DNA of 64,000 nt from Drosophila miranda (Eukaryota; Arthropoda; Insecta; Diptera; Drosophilidae), in contig NW_022881652.1 of the NCBI RefSeq assembly GCF_003369915.1, positions 310,001 through 374,000 on the forward strand, given 5' to 3'. Of this stretch, positions 42,718-53,821 are shown one piece after another; the first letter of the stretch is position 1, and the number at the start of each line of letters is the position of its first letter. The notes under the pieces were generated by a model. It was given only the letters and a program-made list of their open reading frames with translations, searched no databases and was not told the origin of the DNA. The position numbers were made by a program, and so were the translations under genes.

Positions 42718-45700
42718 TTTTATTTTTTTTCGAGGTAATTTTGATGCAAGTGCACGCCTACGTTGCGCACACTCGCCCGCCAGTTTTGCTACTGACGGAG
42801 TTTATTTACAGCTTTTTCTTATTACCTAGGACATGGCAATTTACATTTAAGCTTAACTTACAACAATAATGCGATTTTAAAATTGGCGGGCTGTTAACAT
42901 TAACATTACATTGACATTAGAATTACATTAACATTAACATTATAGCATGAAACTAATGGTCTGGCAGCCCTTATGTGTCAATCACAGGATTAACGTACAT
43001 AAATCAGCAAGTGGTTACAAACAGATAAGTATTGACAATATTTGAACAATTATTTAGATTTTAATCTAATTTAATTATATTTTATTTCTATTTGCAGGTA
43101 CTGGATCATCGTCGTCGTCTGGAGCAGTGTGTTTGGCACGGTGCGCAACCGTACGGCGCTGGATGAGCGCGTGTGTAAGATGCGGCAGGAGACGTTGACA
43201 ATGCACAGCGCCGTGCAGAGTGGATGGAGCGATCGCCGTGGTCCTCCAGGTGGCCCGGGATTCGGCCAAATTTGTGTAGCGATGGTTGCCAGCAGCCATG
43301 AAGTGCAGGAAAACCACCCCTGCGTGGATTCGGATGCGCCATGTGTGCAGCGCAAGCGTGTCCAAATTTGCATTCATGGCCAACCAGCAGCCGTGAAGAC
43401 TCTCGTCCGCGGAGCCCTTCTGGAGGCCGGATGCCGTGGTGACGCCCATGAGGAAGGATCAGAGGAGCAACTAGGGGTGTCGCCCGGTGTCGCAAGCGTG
43501 TTTGTACACGCTTCAGGTGAATTTTGTGCCGTTTTAAATTGCTCTGTGGAGGGGATAATTTTGCAAATTTTAATGTCATTTTTACATTTACCAGGTACAA
43601 CGACAATGTCCACCACAGGAATATTGGACTTGCTGCGGCCGGATTGCGGCGTCCCAATAATCGGCGCCTTGCTGCACCAAAGTGCGGAGTGACTGTGGCG
43701 GTGTGTGCAATGTGCCGGCCGGCATCATCGTCGTTGTTGTGGTCGTCGTCATCTGAGATGGATTGGACATCAGTGATGATTTGGACGTCGTCGTCGGCGT
43801 CATCGGTAATGATTTGGACGTCGTCGTCGTCGTCGACCACCCGTTCAAGGCGCCGTCGGACTTGCTCCAGTCCGTGGTCCAGAAGTGCCTCTTGCGGATT
43901 GCGTCGATGGCTGTCGTCCAGGGTGCGTGAGCTGCTGCTTGCAGCCCGTGTCTGGCAACGATAATGTGACGTCTGCAGGTTGCTGCTCGCCAGAATTTGC
44001 TGTGTCTGCTGCTGGGTCCGCTGCTGTGTCTGCTGCTGGGTCCGCTGCTGCGTCTGCTGCTGCATCTGTTGCTGAGTCTGCTGCTGCGTCTGTTGCTGAG
44101 TCTGCTGCTGGGTATGCTGCTGCGTCACTGGATCGGGATCCCCCTCGTAATCTGGCAGGATTATCCTTTGGACAGATAGTGGCTGGCCAAAGATAAGAGC
44201 CACTATTCTTTCTCGGGGAGTTTGGCCGCTGAGGTATCGTTTCCTGAAGCAATTTATCATCGAACCGTTGAACCTTTCGGGGTTCGGATTGATGATATTT
44301 TGTTGTTGGATTCTTCTTAATTGCCTGGCGTCTGATTCCTCCTGTCTCTTTCTTTTCAGCTCCTCCTCTTCGAGACGGACCAGCGCTGGAAGCGATTCCT
44401 CGGAGATGGCCGGATCTGGATGTTGTTGTTGATGGCTGCTCCGATCCTGATTTTGAGGCTGCAGCGGGCGGAAGTGTTGGAGCAGCTGTTGCAGATATCG
44501 TGGCCTCTGCAATCGCTGTGGCTCATACGGCTGCAGTAATAGCAGTAATAGTAATAATAGTTTCCGAGCCTCCGGATTGACATGGCAAGCCAAGGAGTTG
44601 GCGAAGCGCCCACTTGCCGCATGGAACACTTCGTCAATTGTGTCTAGATTGTGAGTCTGCCTTATGGCATCGTTCCTGGTGAACCTTGTCGCCTTCATTG
44701 CCCGTCTAATGATTTTATTTTGTAGGCTTTGCACCCGTCGCAGCTGGGAATCGGATGTAAGTGCGCCCCAAACCGGAAGACCATATTGCCAAATGGGCAT
44801 GATGAGCTGCTTGATGACGATAGCATTGATTTCGTTAGGCAGCCGGCTTTTTGGGCCAGCAAGCCACTCCAGTTTGGCCGCTCTTGATCGGAGTTTTGTG
44901 CAGAGCGTCGTGATGTGTGAGCTTAGGGTGAGTTTTTTGTCCAATTTTATGCCCAGATATGTGTGTGATTTGTCAAGTGGCACAGCCTGTCCATTTATAG
45001 TCGGCGTTTGCCTTAAGTCCGTTGATCTAATTGTCCTCAGTGTGAATATTACATGTCCGGTTTTTTTTGCATTTATGTTAATGCACCACTTCTTGGCCCA
45101 TATAGAGAAGTGTTGTAGGTACCGCTGGTTATTTTTGACTGCCACATTTGGGATTGCAGATGCGCTCATTATCACCGTGTCGTCGGCATACGTGGACAGC
45201 AGCATTGATTCCCGTTCTGGATGGAAGCCAGTGCTGTCAGGGATGAGGTGAGGCATGGGCATGTCCGAGGCATAGATCGTGTATAGTACTGGCCCAAGTA
45301 CACTACCCTGTGGGACTCCAGCTGATATTTTTCCGATTCTTGACAGATCATCGTCTCCGCAGCTCACGCAAAAAGTGCGTTCAGCCAGGTAGCTCTCCAG
45401 AATGCAGTACAAATTTAAAGGCAGCAGCTTCTTCAACTTGTACAGCAGCCCTTCATGCCATACTCGGTCAAAAGCTTCGGATATGTCCAGAAAAATTGCC
45501 GAGCAAACTTGTTTTTTCTCCTACGCCTTGAGGATATATTGTGTGACTCGAGCCAGCTGCTGCTCAGTGCCATGCTCCCGCCGAAATCCAAATTGGTAAT
45601 TGGGTACGGCCTTGGCAAAATTCTCCACCTCAAACAATCTCGCCATCAGCAATTTTTCAAAGATCTTTGAAAGGCCAGATAATAGACTGATTGGCCGGTA

Positions 45701-46229
45701 GGAACACATGTCGGCTGTGTTTTTGCCCGGCTTTAAAATCATTTTAATCTGGGCATGTTTCCACTGACTTGGAAAGTGGCCCAGTCTGAAAATGGAGTTA
45801 TAAATTAATATTAAATATAATAGCGCTTTTTTTGGCAAATTTTTAATCAGTTTGTTATTGATTTTGTCGCCCCCAGGTGATTTGGACAGCTCCAATGCAT
45901 CAACAATCTGCATCAGCTCAGGCAGTGTGACTGGTCTGAAGGGAATCCTGATTTCCTGGTCTGGTTGTAGCTGCTTCTGCCGTTTTGACTGCTCACGCTC
46001 TCTGTTGATTGCGGTCCGCTCTTCATCTGAGTTGGATAGTATCGGGCTGAATCTCTCCTCCAGGTGAGTAGCAAAGGCATCGGCTGTCTCGGCTGTTGAC
46101 TTTGTCCACGAGACACTTGCCTTGCCTCCAGTCATAGTTGGCAGCCTCAGTGGCCAGTTTGGCTGCGGCTGTCTTTTGATTGTGCTGGTCAGTTTCCAAA
46201 GTTTCTGCATTTGATAGCGGTCTTTGTTG
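42718..46229 (-). mobile_element. TART-like element copy J2c, 5'-truncated in RT
   Basis: Minus-strand copy with oligo(A) at 42718-42730, 3'UTR to about 43090, ORF2 extension and RT. The 5' break lies within the region before RT (QKLWKLTSTIKRQPQPNWPLR) at about 46229 and is fused to geneK copy 3's upstream region through a 10-bp inverted repeat. It is highly similar to J2a downstream of the shared part, so one is probably a duplicate of the other rather than an independent insertion. Confidence 0.75.
43106..46210 (-). pseudogene. TART-like ORF2, J2c: RT in two frames, 776-codon open 3' part
   Basis: The RT N-terminal part is 46210-45521 (SYRPISLLSGLSKIFEKLL, QFGFRREHGTEQQLARVTQYILK). After a small frameshift near 45530 a single frame runs 45436-43106. 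It carries GVPQGSVLGPVLYT (motif B), STYADDTVIMSAS (motif C), the thumb and NPEARKLL, a (TQQQ)n repeat, the RRRLERVVDDDDDVQIITDD acidic segment (43770-43838) and a basic His/Arg-rich tail. Motif A (SEAFDRVWHEGLL) lies at the frameshift. The long extension beyond RT is the trait shared with TART. This is the best template in the window for the family's C-terminal region. Confidence 0.75.
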
Positions 46230-46391
46230 TCAAAGACCGCTTGGTTGCTGGCGGCTCACGCCCCAGCCTCTCAGCCCCTCCCCTGTGGAGCACTGAGAGC
46301 CCTCAACCCAAAGAGGCTCGTTGCTCGTTGCTCGTTTGAGAAGTCGAAAGGTTTACCCAGGAGACGGAAAAGCCGGAAAAAGATACGAGAA
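46230..46391 (+). promoter_or_regulatory. geneK upstream region, copy 3 (shortened)
   Basis: Retains CTTGGTTGCTGGCGGCTCACGCC through the GCTCGTTGCTCGTTGCTCG repeat and GAGAAGTCGAAAGG. Everything upstream of AACGCGCTTGG is replaced by the TART-like copy. Confidence 0.4.
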
Positions 46392-47088
46392 ATGCTTGCA
46401 AAGAAAAAACTTGAAGGCAAAGCTAAAGGTAAAGGAAGTACTCGGTTCTGCGGCCATCGGACAGTCGTAACTCATTTCGTCTCATTTCAGCCGGGAGTAT
46501 ACCGGGGGATACAGGATCTGTGGCAACCGCGACTATGGTTCGGTGCCAAATGCCGCCGCGCGCCTGCAAGAGCAAGAGCCAGAGCGCCGCCAGGCCCGGT
46601 CTTAGTCCCAGCCGCCTGGCCAAGAAGCCCAGCCTGACGCCGACCACCGGTTCTCAGGCGCCATCGCAGACCATCGCAAAGTCGAGGCCCACCGGTCTCG
46701 AGACGATTTTTGAACGGCCCGGCAATGAGGACGACGGGCCCACAAGCAGCCATGCCGTGGCATTCGGCGAGTGCCAGCGCCGCGTCCTCGCCCTGGGTAC
46801 GGGCGAAAAAAAAGAACCCTGTCGCAGAAGAGCTGCCTGAAGGTGCGCAACACCTTGGGCGAACGCAGCACCCGGCACATGATGACACTGCGGGCGTCCC
46901 GCACTACTTTAGACAGCGTAATGCTCGGGGGCTCGGACGATGAAGGCGAGTCGGTCGGAGTCGCTCCCGCAGTCGCTCCCATAGCTGCTCCCGAAGTCGT
47001 TCCCGCTGGAGGAAATGCCGGTACAAATCAGCCGGCACCATTCGTTCTGCGCACCAGCAGGAGGCTCAAGAGTCTGCCTCCGTTTTAG
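46392..47088 (+). pseudogene. geneK copy 3, frameshifted
   Basis: Exon 1 46392-46428 (MLAKKKLEG; Pro and Glu changed), intron 46429-46490 (62 nt, 7 nt shorter), exon 2 46491-47088. The exons total 635 nt, one short of a complete frame. The lost base is in the A-run at about 46806 (8 A instead of 9), so the part after ALGTGEK is out of frame until the original stop. Other segments keep the geneK sequence, including the KSLPPF end. Confidence 0.65.
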
Positions 47089-48049
47089 ATTGTTGCACCT
47101 TCCACCCTCCAAATGAAAGAAAAAGAATAAAGAAAAGAAAAGCAAAGAAAAGAAAAACCATCTACAGAATGTCTCTTTTGCTCTCATTGTAAATTGAAGC
47201 GCCTCTTTCGGCGGAACCTACCCCAAGAGCGGAAAGCGGAGATCAATTAGAATTGTGAACCCCAAAGCGAGCGATTGATACGATACTCGCTCTCGGCTAC
47301 CATTTCCCCTTCGTGTGACAAAGGTATGGGATCGCTCCAGCCCTGGCTCTCTCTTGGCTGCGATTTCCCCTTCGTGTGACGTCGGTATTAATGCTAGTGA
47401 TGCTCGTCGTGGTTCCTGTGGGATCTGGTTCCGGTGTTGCTCCCCCCATTGTTTTAAATGAAAAACTCTCTCTCAGTTTCGCGACGGCGGCCTCTCTCTC
47501 GGTCTCCCTTGTAGGCGTTGGCTTCGGGCTGGCCGGGGAGAGTTGTTGATCACATCGGCGTCACTGGTCGGAGTGGGAGAGATCCGACTATTCCCCTCTT
47601 CGTGGCTCTTGTTCTGGCTGCTGCTTCTCCTTCGTGTAGCGTGGGTATTGGGATCGCTCTCTCTCTCTCGGCTGCTGTTTCCACTCCTTGTAGCGTGGGT
47701 TTTGAGACTCAATACATCACCGAAATGCTGGCCAGCCATGGACACACGGCCACTTTTGTACGCGGTATGACACGTCGGGTGACTAACGAGCCCCTTAACT
47801 TGTTTGCCGCCCAACTAAACTGTTAAAAATTCTTAATTAACGCCAATAAGGAATACATTAAAATTCCGACGCCAAGCCAAGCAGCCATTTTCCCAACTCG
47901 CCCCACACACATTCACATTCCCCTTCCCAACCACTACCGACAAGCTTTATATCCTCTTTATCGCCAATGTAAATTAAAATTCTGTGCGCCACTAAACATA
48001 TATTCAAATCACAAACCACAAAGAGAATCGTAAAACACAACACACAACT
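47089..48049. repeat. geneK 3' flank fused to inverted GA-rich repeats and noncoding flank, block 3
   Basis: 47089-47290 is the geneK 3' flank. At about 47287 the sequence jumps to GA-rich repeats in inverted orientation (to about 47815, equivalent to 1-420), then an inverted noncoding stretch equivalent to 1070-1330. The Mdr65-like exon and Ser/Gly fragment are missing from this block. Confidence 0.55.
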
Positions 48050-48410
48050 ACTGTCAACGCGGCTTCGCCTGTGTAAAGTGCGGTGGTTTCGTCCACCGCA
48101 CCCAGCTAAATGCGAAAATTGCGGCGGTTTAACAACTTCTGTCAACGCGGCTTCGTCTGTGTAAAGTGCGGTGGTTTCGTCCACCGCACCCAGCTAAGTG
48201 CCAAAGTTGCGGCGGTTTAACAACTTCTGTCAACGCGGCTTCGTCTGTGTAAAGTGCGGTGGTTTCGTCCACCGCACCCAGCTAAATGCCAAAGTTGCGG
48301 CGGTACGCACCCAGCCAACTACAGGGCCTATGCTGATGCTGATATGAGGATCAGCCTTGCGCCGCCACTTATATGAAGCCCGCTCCGAGGACGGGAACGG
48401 ACTGAAAAGA
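48050..48410 (+). pseudogene. Zinc-knuckle tandem repeats (88-bp), inverted copy
   Basis: The same Gag-knuckle repeats as at 750-1062, now readable on the plus strand (FCQRGFVCVKCGG; CQSCGGTHPANY-like end near 48305). The repeat number is comparable to block 1. Confidence 0.6.
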
Positions 48411-48477
48411 CGCAATCCATTGTAAAAGAAAACACATGTTAATGTTAAGTCTAGTGTTACCTTAACTTTTGTAAGGA

Positions 48478-49110
48478 AGCGATCCTGGGCTGGGGTACAT
48501 ATCTCAGTCTACTCCAGGGTCGAAATTACAGCAATATTTATAATTTGCCGGGACTCCGTATTTCGGACCGACGATGGGGGCCGCAGTCCCGCGGACGGGG
48601 GCGATCGTAGCGTGGGACGGGGCAGTTGGTTTCACCGAGAACACTCCGGTTATCGCCGAATAGCGCCTTCAGGGCCCCACCGAACTCAGAATCAATACGG
48701 AGGTCTTTACTATGCGATAATACCGAGAGGTGTCGCCGAGAGTACCTAGGCTATCGCCGGACAGTACTTACGGGACCCTGTCGGCCTAAGAATTACTACG
48801 ACGCGGAAAGGGGAACTTTGCTATGCGGAAATACCGACAAGTATCGCCGAGAATGCCTAGGCAATCGCCGGATAGCACTTACGGGACGCCGCCGAACTAA
48901 GAATTACTACGGGGGTCGGGGATATCGACAGGCATCGCCGAGAATGCCTAGGCAATCGCCGGATAGCACTTACGGGACGCTGTCGAACTAAGAATTACTA
49001 CGGGGGTCGGGGGTACCGACGCGTATCGCCGAGAGCGCTTAGGCAATCGCCGGATAGCACTCACGGGACACTATCGGGCTAAACATTACGGCGAAAATCT
49101 TTATCATACG
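48478..49110 (+). repeat. 111-bp satellite, inverted arm, with 91-bp variants
   Basis: Flank sequence (GCGATCCTGGGCTGGGGTAC, then CCGGGACTCCGTATTTCGG) is followed by monomers spaced 111 bp (48790 to 48901) and 91 bp (48901 to 48992). The shorter monomers lack 20 bp. The same flank and monomers appear in opposite orientation at 55867-56905, where all monomers are about 111 bp. It is inserted in the sequence AGTTAAGG of the gene block. Confidence 0.75.
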
Positions 49111-49939
49111 GGGCAGGTATGCATATCACTCGCATGCCACAACAAAAATGAACAACGGACGCTGCCGCCATCAAAGCCATTAAATAAAACATAAACGAAT
49201 AAAAATGCTGCCATACACACTTGCAAAATCATACGGCCTGACAAATTCAAATCGAATGCAGTGCGTTGGTGATTGCTAGAATAGCCAAAAACAGACACAC
49301 ACACACAAACACCCATTACACTTGGGCGGCCGGACCTGTGCCGTTCGAGTTATGTGTGTCGTGTCCGCCATCTTCCTTAGTTGGTGGCCGGATCCAGTGC
49401 CATGGCATTCAGAGTGCCCTATGGTCCTGGAAAAGGAAAAATCCATCAGCCACACATACGATTAAAAAGGGCTCTCAAAATACTTACCGCCAGCCATTCA
49501 GACACACACACACAAACATCAATTACACTTGGGCGGCCGGACCTGTGCCGTTCGAGTTATGTGTGTCGTGTCCGCCATCGTCCTTAGTTGGTGGCCGGAC
49601 CAGTGCCACTCGCTCTAAATTAGGGCCACAATTGCCGACGCACACACACACTCACATCCATTTCACTTTGGCGGCCGGACCCGTGTCGCCACAGTAATAT
49701 GTGTGCCGTCTACTCCTGGCTCCCAGCTGGTGGCCGGACCAGTGCCACTGGTTCTCCAAGAGGGCAGCCACAGCCACAACGACGACGAGGTGCTAATTGC
49801 ACCTACTTCTGACGACTTCGGACGACGCCAATTTCGACGACCAGGGGGGACGACGGGGTCGGCCGGTATGCAACGCAATGTCTTTACAAGCATTGTGTTT
49901 TGCTATGCCGGCCGATGCTCCGCTGTTTCTTGTCTTCCC
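49111..49939 (+). repeat. Block S copy 6, inverted, with extra 3' sequence variant
   Basis: Block S in the opposite orientation to the gag units, with modules near 49320, 49530 and 49665 and the intron-like cassette on the minus strand (49427-49487). Its distal part contains GATTGCTAGAATAGCC and AATCGAATGCAGTGCG, a variant also found at 63840-63950. Confidence 0.65.
49427..49487 (-). other. 61-nt intron-like cassette (inverted copy in S6)
   Basis: On the minus strand it starts GTAAGT and ends TTCCTTTTCCAG. It is 61 nt, as at 63645, and 2 nt shorter than the other copies. Confidence 0.5.
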
Positions 49940-50690
49940 TGTAATTATTGAAAAAGATATAGACATTATTTTAAATTGTTATGTTTATTGTAATATTGTA
50001 AACGTAACTCAATTGTACCTGTTTTGTCTCGTCTTTGTTCCAGTGTAGTATCTCTTTTATTGCCTGTTTTTCCATCGTCTTCACTCCAGTCTACTACTTA
50101 TCTGTATTGTTATTTCTGCAAGTGCTTGTCTCTTTTTATTTAGTCTATTTCCTCTTATTTTCCACGCAAAGCACCTGCATTGTTTACCTTTTCTCTTTAT
50201 CTATTCCTCAATTGACTACGTGTTGCAACACTGCACTTTCTGAATTTTCGATCTCATTTCTTTAACCCCTTCTTCCCCCCCCCCCCCCCCCATTGTTATT
50301 TTCGTAATTAGTGCGGTTCTCCGACACCCCACTACAAAATTATTACAATCTGTGATAAATCTTCGGCGGCAACGGTGCTGACAATTGATTATCGGTTTCA
50401 AATCGACTTTCAAATCAGCATCAGTTGCCGCCACACCACCACTACGGCCTAAATTGAGCCAAAAATGCTAGTCTTCGCATAAAACAACTACGCCCCCTAT
50501 AAACTGCCCGCCCACATGTACATGCTACATTCCTAGTCGTCTGCCCTCAGCAGGCGGCAAGGGTAGTAGAGGGGACTGAAGACCACATACCGCATTACAG
50601 CCAACAAAACATCAAGTTGACGAACTCACAGGGGATTGCAAATCAAATTTTAAGTTAGGGAGAATTACAAAGAAGAGACAGCATACCAGC
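49940..50690 (+). repeat. Block T copy 6, inverted, truncated
   Basis: Inverted block T, with the C-run at about 50275-50291 being the G-run seen in other copies. It includes the INE-1 empty site (CTCTTTTTATTTAGTCTATTTCCTC, about 50130-50155). It is broken at about 50690 (GAGACAGCATAC) against the GA-rich gene block, so the (GT)n end is lost. Confidence 0.6.
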
Positions 50691-51125
50691 CAATGGGGGG
50701 CGCAACACCGGAACCAGATCCCACAGGAACCACGACGAGCATCACTAGCATTAATACTGACGTCACACGAAGGAGAAATCGCAGCCAAGAGAGAGCCAGG
50801 GCTGGAGCGATCCCATACCTTTGTCACACGAAGGGGAAATGGTAGCCGAGAGCGATCCCAATACCCACGCTACAAGGAGGGGAAACAGCAGCCGAGGAAC
50901 TCCAGCGCCACCGCTCCTATACGCCATCTACTTATTTGTATATGTACTAAATTCAAATAACACATGCCATATTTTACATTTTACATGTAGTTGCAGTGTT
51001 TTTGGCTGAACAATGGGAAGGTAACACTAGTTACAGTAGTGGTAGGTATTCGGTATTATTTTATGCAAGTATTTTGAGTAAAGAAAGTTAAGGTAACACT
51101 AGACTTAACATTAACATGTGTTTTC
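50691..51125. repeat. GA-rich repeats and flank, left part of gene block copy 4
   Basis: Equivalent to about 338-720, starting at CAATGGGGGGCGCAACACCGG. It contains one CAATACCCACGCTACAAGGAG unit and no satellite insertion (AGTAAAGAAAGTTAAGG uninterrupted near 51075). Confidence 0.6.
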
Positions 51126-51159
51126 TTTTACAATGGATTGCGTCTTTTCAGTCCGTTCC

Positions 51160-51420
51160 CGTCCTCGGAGCGGGCTTCATATAAGTGGCGGCGCAAGGCT
51201 GATCCTCATATCAGCATCAGCATAGGCCCTGTAGTTGGCTGGGTGCGTACAGCCGCAACTTTGGCATTTAGCTGGGTGCGGTGGACGAAACCACCGCACT
51301 TTAAACAGACGAAGCCGCGTTGACAGAAGTTGTTAAACCGCCGCAATTTTCGCATTTAGCTGGGTGCGGTGGACGAAACCACCGCACTTTACACAGGCGA
51401 AGCCGCGTTGACAGTAGTTG
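51160..51420 (-). pseudogene. Zinc-knuckle tandem repeats, block 4
   Basis: The same Gag-knuckle fragment with fewer 88-bp units than block 1 (about 1.5). It ends in GACAGTAGTTGTGTGTGG. Confidence 0.6.
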
Positions 51421-52145
51421 TGTGTGGTTTAAGAAATCTTTGTGTTTTATGATTCTCTTTGTGGTTTGTGATTTGAATATATGTTTAGTGGCGCACAGAA
51501 TTTTAATTTACATTGGCGAGAAAGAGGAAATAAAGCTTGTCGGTAGTGGTTGGGAAGGGGAATGTGAATGTGTGTGGGGCGAGTTGGGAAAATGGCTGCT
51601 TGGCTTGGCGTCGGCATTTTAATGTATTCCTTATTGGCGTTAATTAAGAATTTTTAACAGTTTAGTTATGCGGCAAACAAGTTAAGGGGCTCGTTAGTCA
51701 CCCGACGTGTCACACTAGCTTGAACAAAAAAAAAAAAAAACACATACAATAATCGCATATCACATATTATGTTTTTTGTGGAGAGGGGGAGGGGGAGGGG
51801 GAGGGTTCCAAAGTATTTACACGGTCCAATGTTTGCACGGGTAATATAATGGAGATTCTCTTGGTAAAGATTTTATTCGTAATTTATTCGCCCAACTATC
51901 GAGAAAGGCTCGCGTGTGCCGTACGATACGATCCATTACGATACGATATCGTCTGTGGGCTATATATGTATGTATGTATATTGATGTGTGCATATGTATG
52001 TACAATCCGAAGAGAGGATTACTCTTGTTATGTTCTCTTTCATAGATGATAATATCGTATCAGTGGTTCTGGAAGGGGGTGATTAAACCTACGACGAAAG
52101 CTATAATCCAGTGGATGGGTCGGAATAGGTGTCCTGTTCCTCCGC
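51421..52145. other. Noncoding part of gene block copy 4
   Basis: Equivalent to 1063-1903, with a deletion that removes the CTGTAT microsatellite and adjacent sequence near 51715, and with extra GGGGGA units near 51785. No gene seen. Confidence 0.5.
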
Positions 52146-52753
52146 TCAGACATAGACCTCTCCTGTCTTGGCCTCGGGACTGTGTTTGGCGAGGGTTGAG
52201 GTAGCACTCGTGGCCGTTGCCGTTGCCGTGGCGCCGCTCTGGGGCAGGGCGATCGTTCCACCGGATGAAGAGTTGTCCCCTGTATCCACTGTGGGGGCTC
52301 CTGCCGAACGCACCGAGGAGCGCACTGTGGGGTCCTGCAGGTTGAAGCTCAGACTGAAGCTGTTGTTCCGCGAAATGTTGCCGTTGCCGCTGCCGTTCAG
52401 GGGCTTCACGGACAGGAGGGACGTGGTGGTGATGCCGCCGCCGCCGCCCGCACCCGGCCCCACGGTCATGCCGTTGCTGGAGCCACTGTTGCTGTAGCCG
52501 TCCTGCTCCTGGGCCAGGTCCACGATGGACAGGGACGAGGGGAAGCGCTGAATGGAGAGCGAAACGGGGATCGTGGTGATGACGTCATTGGGCTCGTAGC
52601 CACTGGCTGTTGTCGTGATGGTCGGTAGCTGGGCGTTCGCCGCGATGGGAAGGATGCTCAGGGTCCCCGTGGGAATGGTGTACCCGCCGCCGCTGCTGTT
52701 GGCCATCGTGAAGGGAAACGACAGCGTGGTGATGTTCGTGGCAGCGGAGAGGG
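52146..52753 (-). pseudogene. Ser/Gly-rich exon of an unrecognised gene, copy 4 (best preserved)
   Basis: ATG at 52706 (MANSSGGGYTIPTGTLSILP) opens 186 codons to KTGEVYV and stop at 52146. Upstream the frame can be extended through TNITTLSFPFT to a candidate acceptor (TTCCGTAG) at 52754-52756, so this may be a 3'-terminal exon. It has SIQRFPSSLSIVDLAQEQDG, a poly-Gly run, SFSLSFNLQDP and a PDZ-ligand-like EVYV end. Its relation to Mdr65 is only physical: splicing from the Mdr65-like donor would enter the wrong frame. Family not recognised. Confidence 0.5.
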
Positions 52754-52839
52754 CTACGGAATCGAGAATCGAAGGGAGAGAGATTGTGGTTGGAGTATCT
52801 GAATCTGCATCTGCGGGAGTATCTGTGCCCGGTACTCAC

Positions 52840-53058
52840 TGCTGTGAACTCGCTGTAAATGATGACCACTGCGGGCAGGGTCAACGCCTTGACGCAGCAC
52901 ATGAGGAACCCAAAGAAGAGCCACGCGATCTCCCCGCAGGTGGAGAAGCGGAAGAGCTGCAGGAAGCCGATCGGCTGTGTGGGCTCCAGTCCTGCGGCCA
53001 CCGGCGCCTCATCCAGGGACTTGCCATCGGTTGTCGTCGTGCCAGAAGCCTCGTCCAT
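52840..53058 (-). pseudogene. Mdr65: Mdr65-like exon 1 fragment, copy 4
   Basis: Same 73-codon exon; donor GTGAGT at 52834-52839. About 80 bp of intron-like sequence follows before the Ser/Gly exon's candidate acceptor. No other Mdr65 exon is present in the window. Confidence 0.72.
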
Positions 53059-53821
53059 CTATCGGTACGACGAAGGACGGAGGAATAGTGTTACTCGAGC
53101 CAAGACCCGCGGTTTATTCACAGACACGGACAGAGACAGACGGCACGCAAAGGTTAATTCAATTACTGCCACACTCTCAGAGGCATGTATCTGTATCTGT
53201 GGCTGTGGCAAGGGTACAGCAGCTACTTTGTATCTTTTGCCATAGTTCTCTCTCATTGACCCGCGGGGTTAACGAGTAATAGAATCTATCGTTTATTATT
53301 GGACATTCCAACGCCAATTTGGAGCGATTCGATTCGATTCGATTCACTTTCAGAGGCCCGTACAGAAATCTGTGTGGCGCCATTCGCCCCCTGCCCCCTC
53401 TCCTTGTCGTGGGATGGATGATCACCTTTTAATTGATTTTCAACACTTTGATCCTTCAGATACTGTATCTATGCACTGATTTCTGCAGAAGATCCGTTAC
53501 TGCTCACTCGGACCGCCCAAGCGCGACTGCTGGAACACCGTCCGCGGAGCCACCCATTTATGTTGATTCCCCGATGTGGATGCTGGACAGAGTACTCGGG
53601 CTTGGGCATGAGTACTCGTGAGTGTATCGTATCAATCGCTCGCTTTGGGGTTCACAATTCTAATTGATCTCCGCTTTCCGCTCTTGGGGTAGGTTCCGCC
53701 GAAAGAGGCGCTTCAATTTACAATGAGAGCAAAAGAGACATTCTGTAGAGGGTTTTTCTTTTCTTTGCTTTTCTTTTCTTTATTCTTTTTCTTTCATTTG
53801 GAGGGTGGAAGGTGCAACAAT
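53059..53821. other. Mdr65-like 5' flank and geneK 3' flank, copy 4
   Basis: Equivalent to 2697-3453; the GATTC repeat near 53326 is longer. No gene seen. Confidence 0.5.

Noticed and set aside
52707-52840. A spliced Mdr65/Ser-Gly fusion protein
   Set aside because: Joining the GTGAGT donor to the candidate TAG acceptor enters the wrong frame for the Ser/Gly-rich protein, so a working fusion is not supported.
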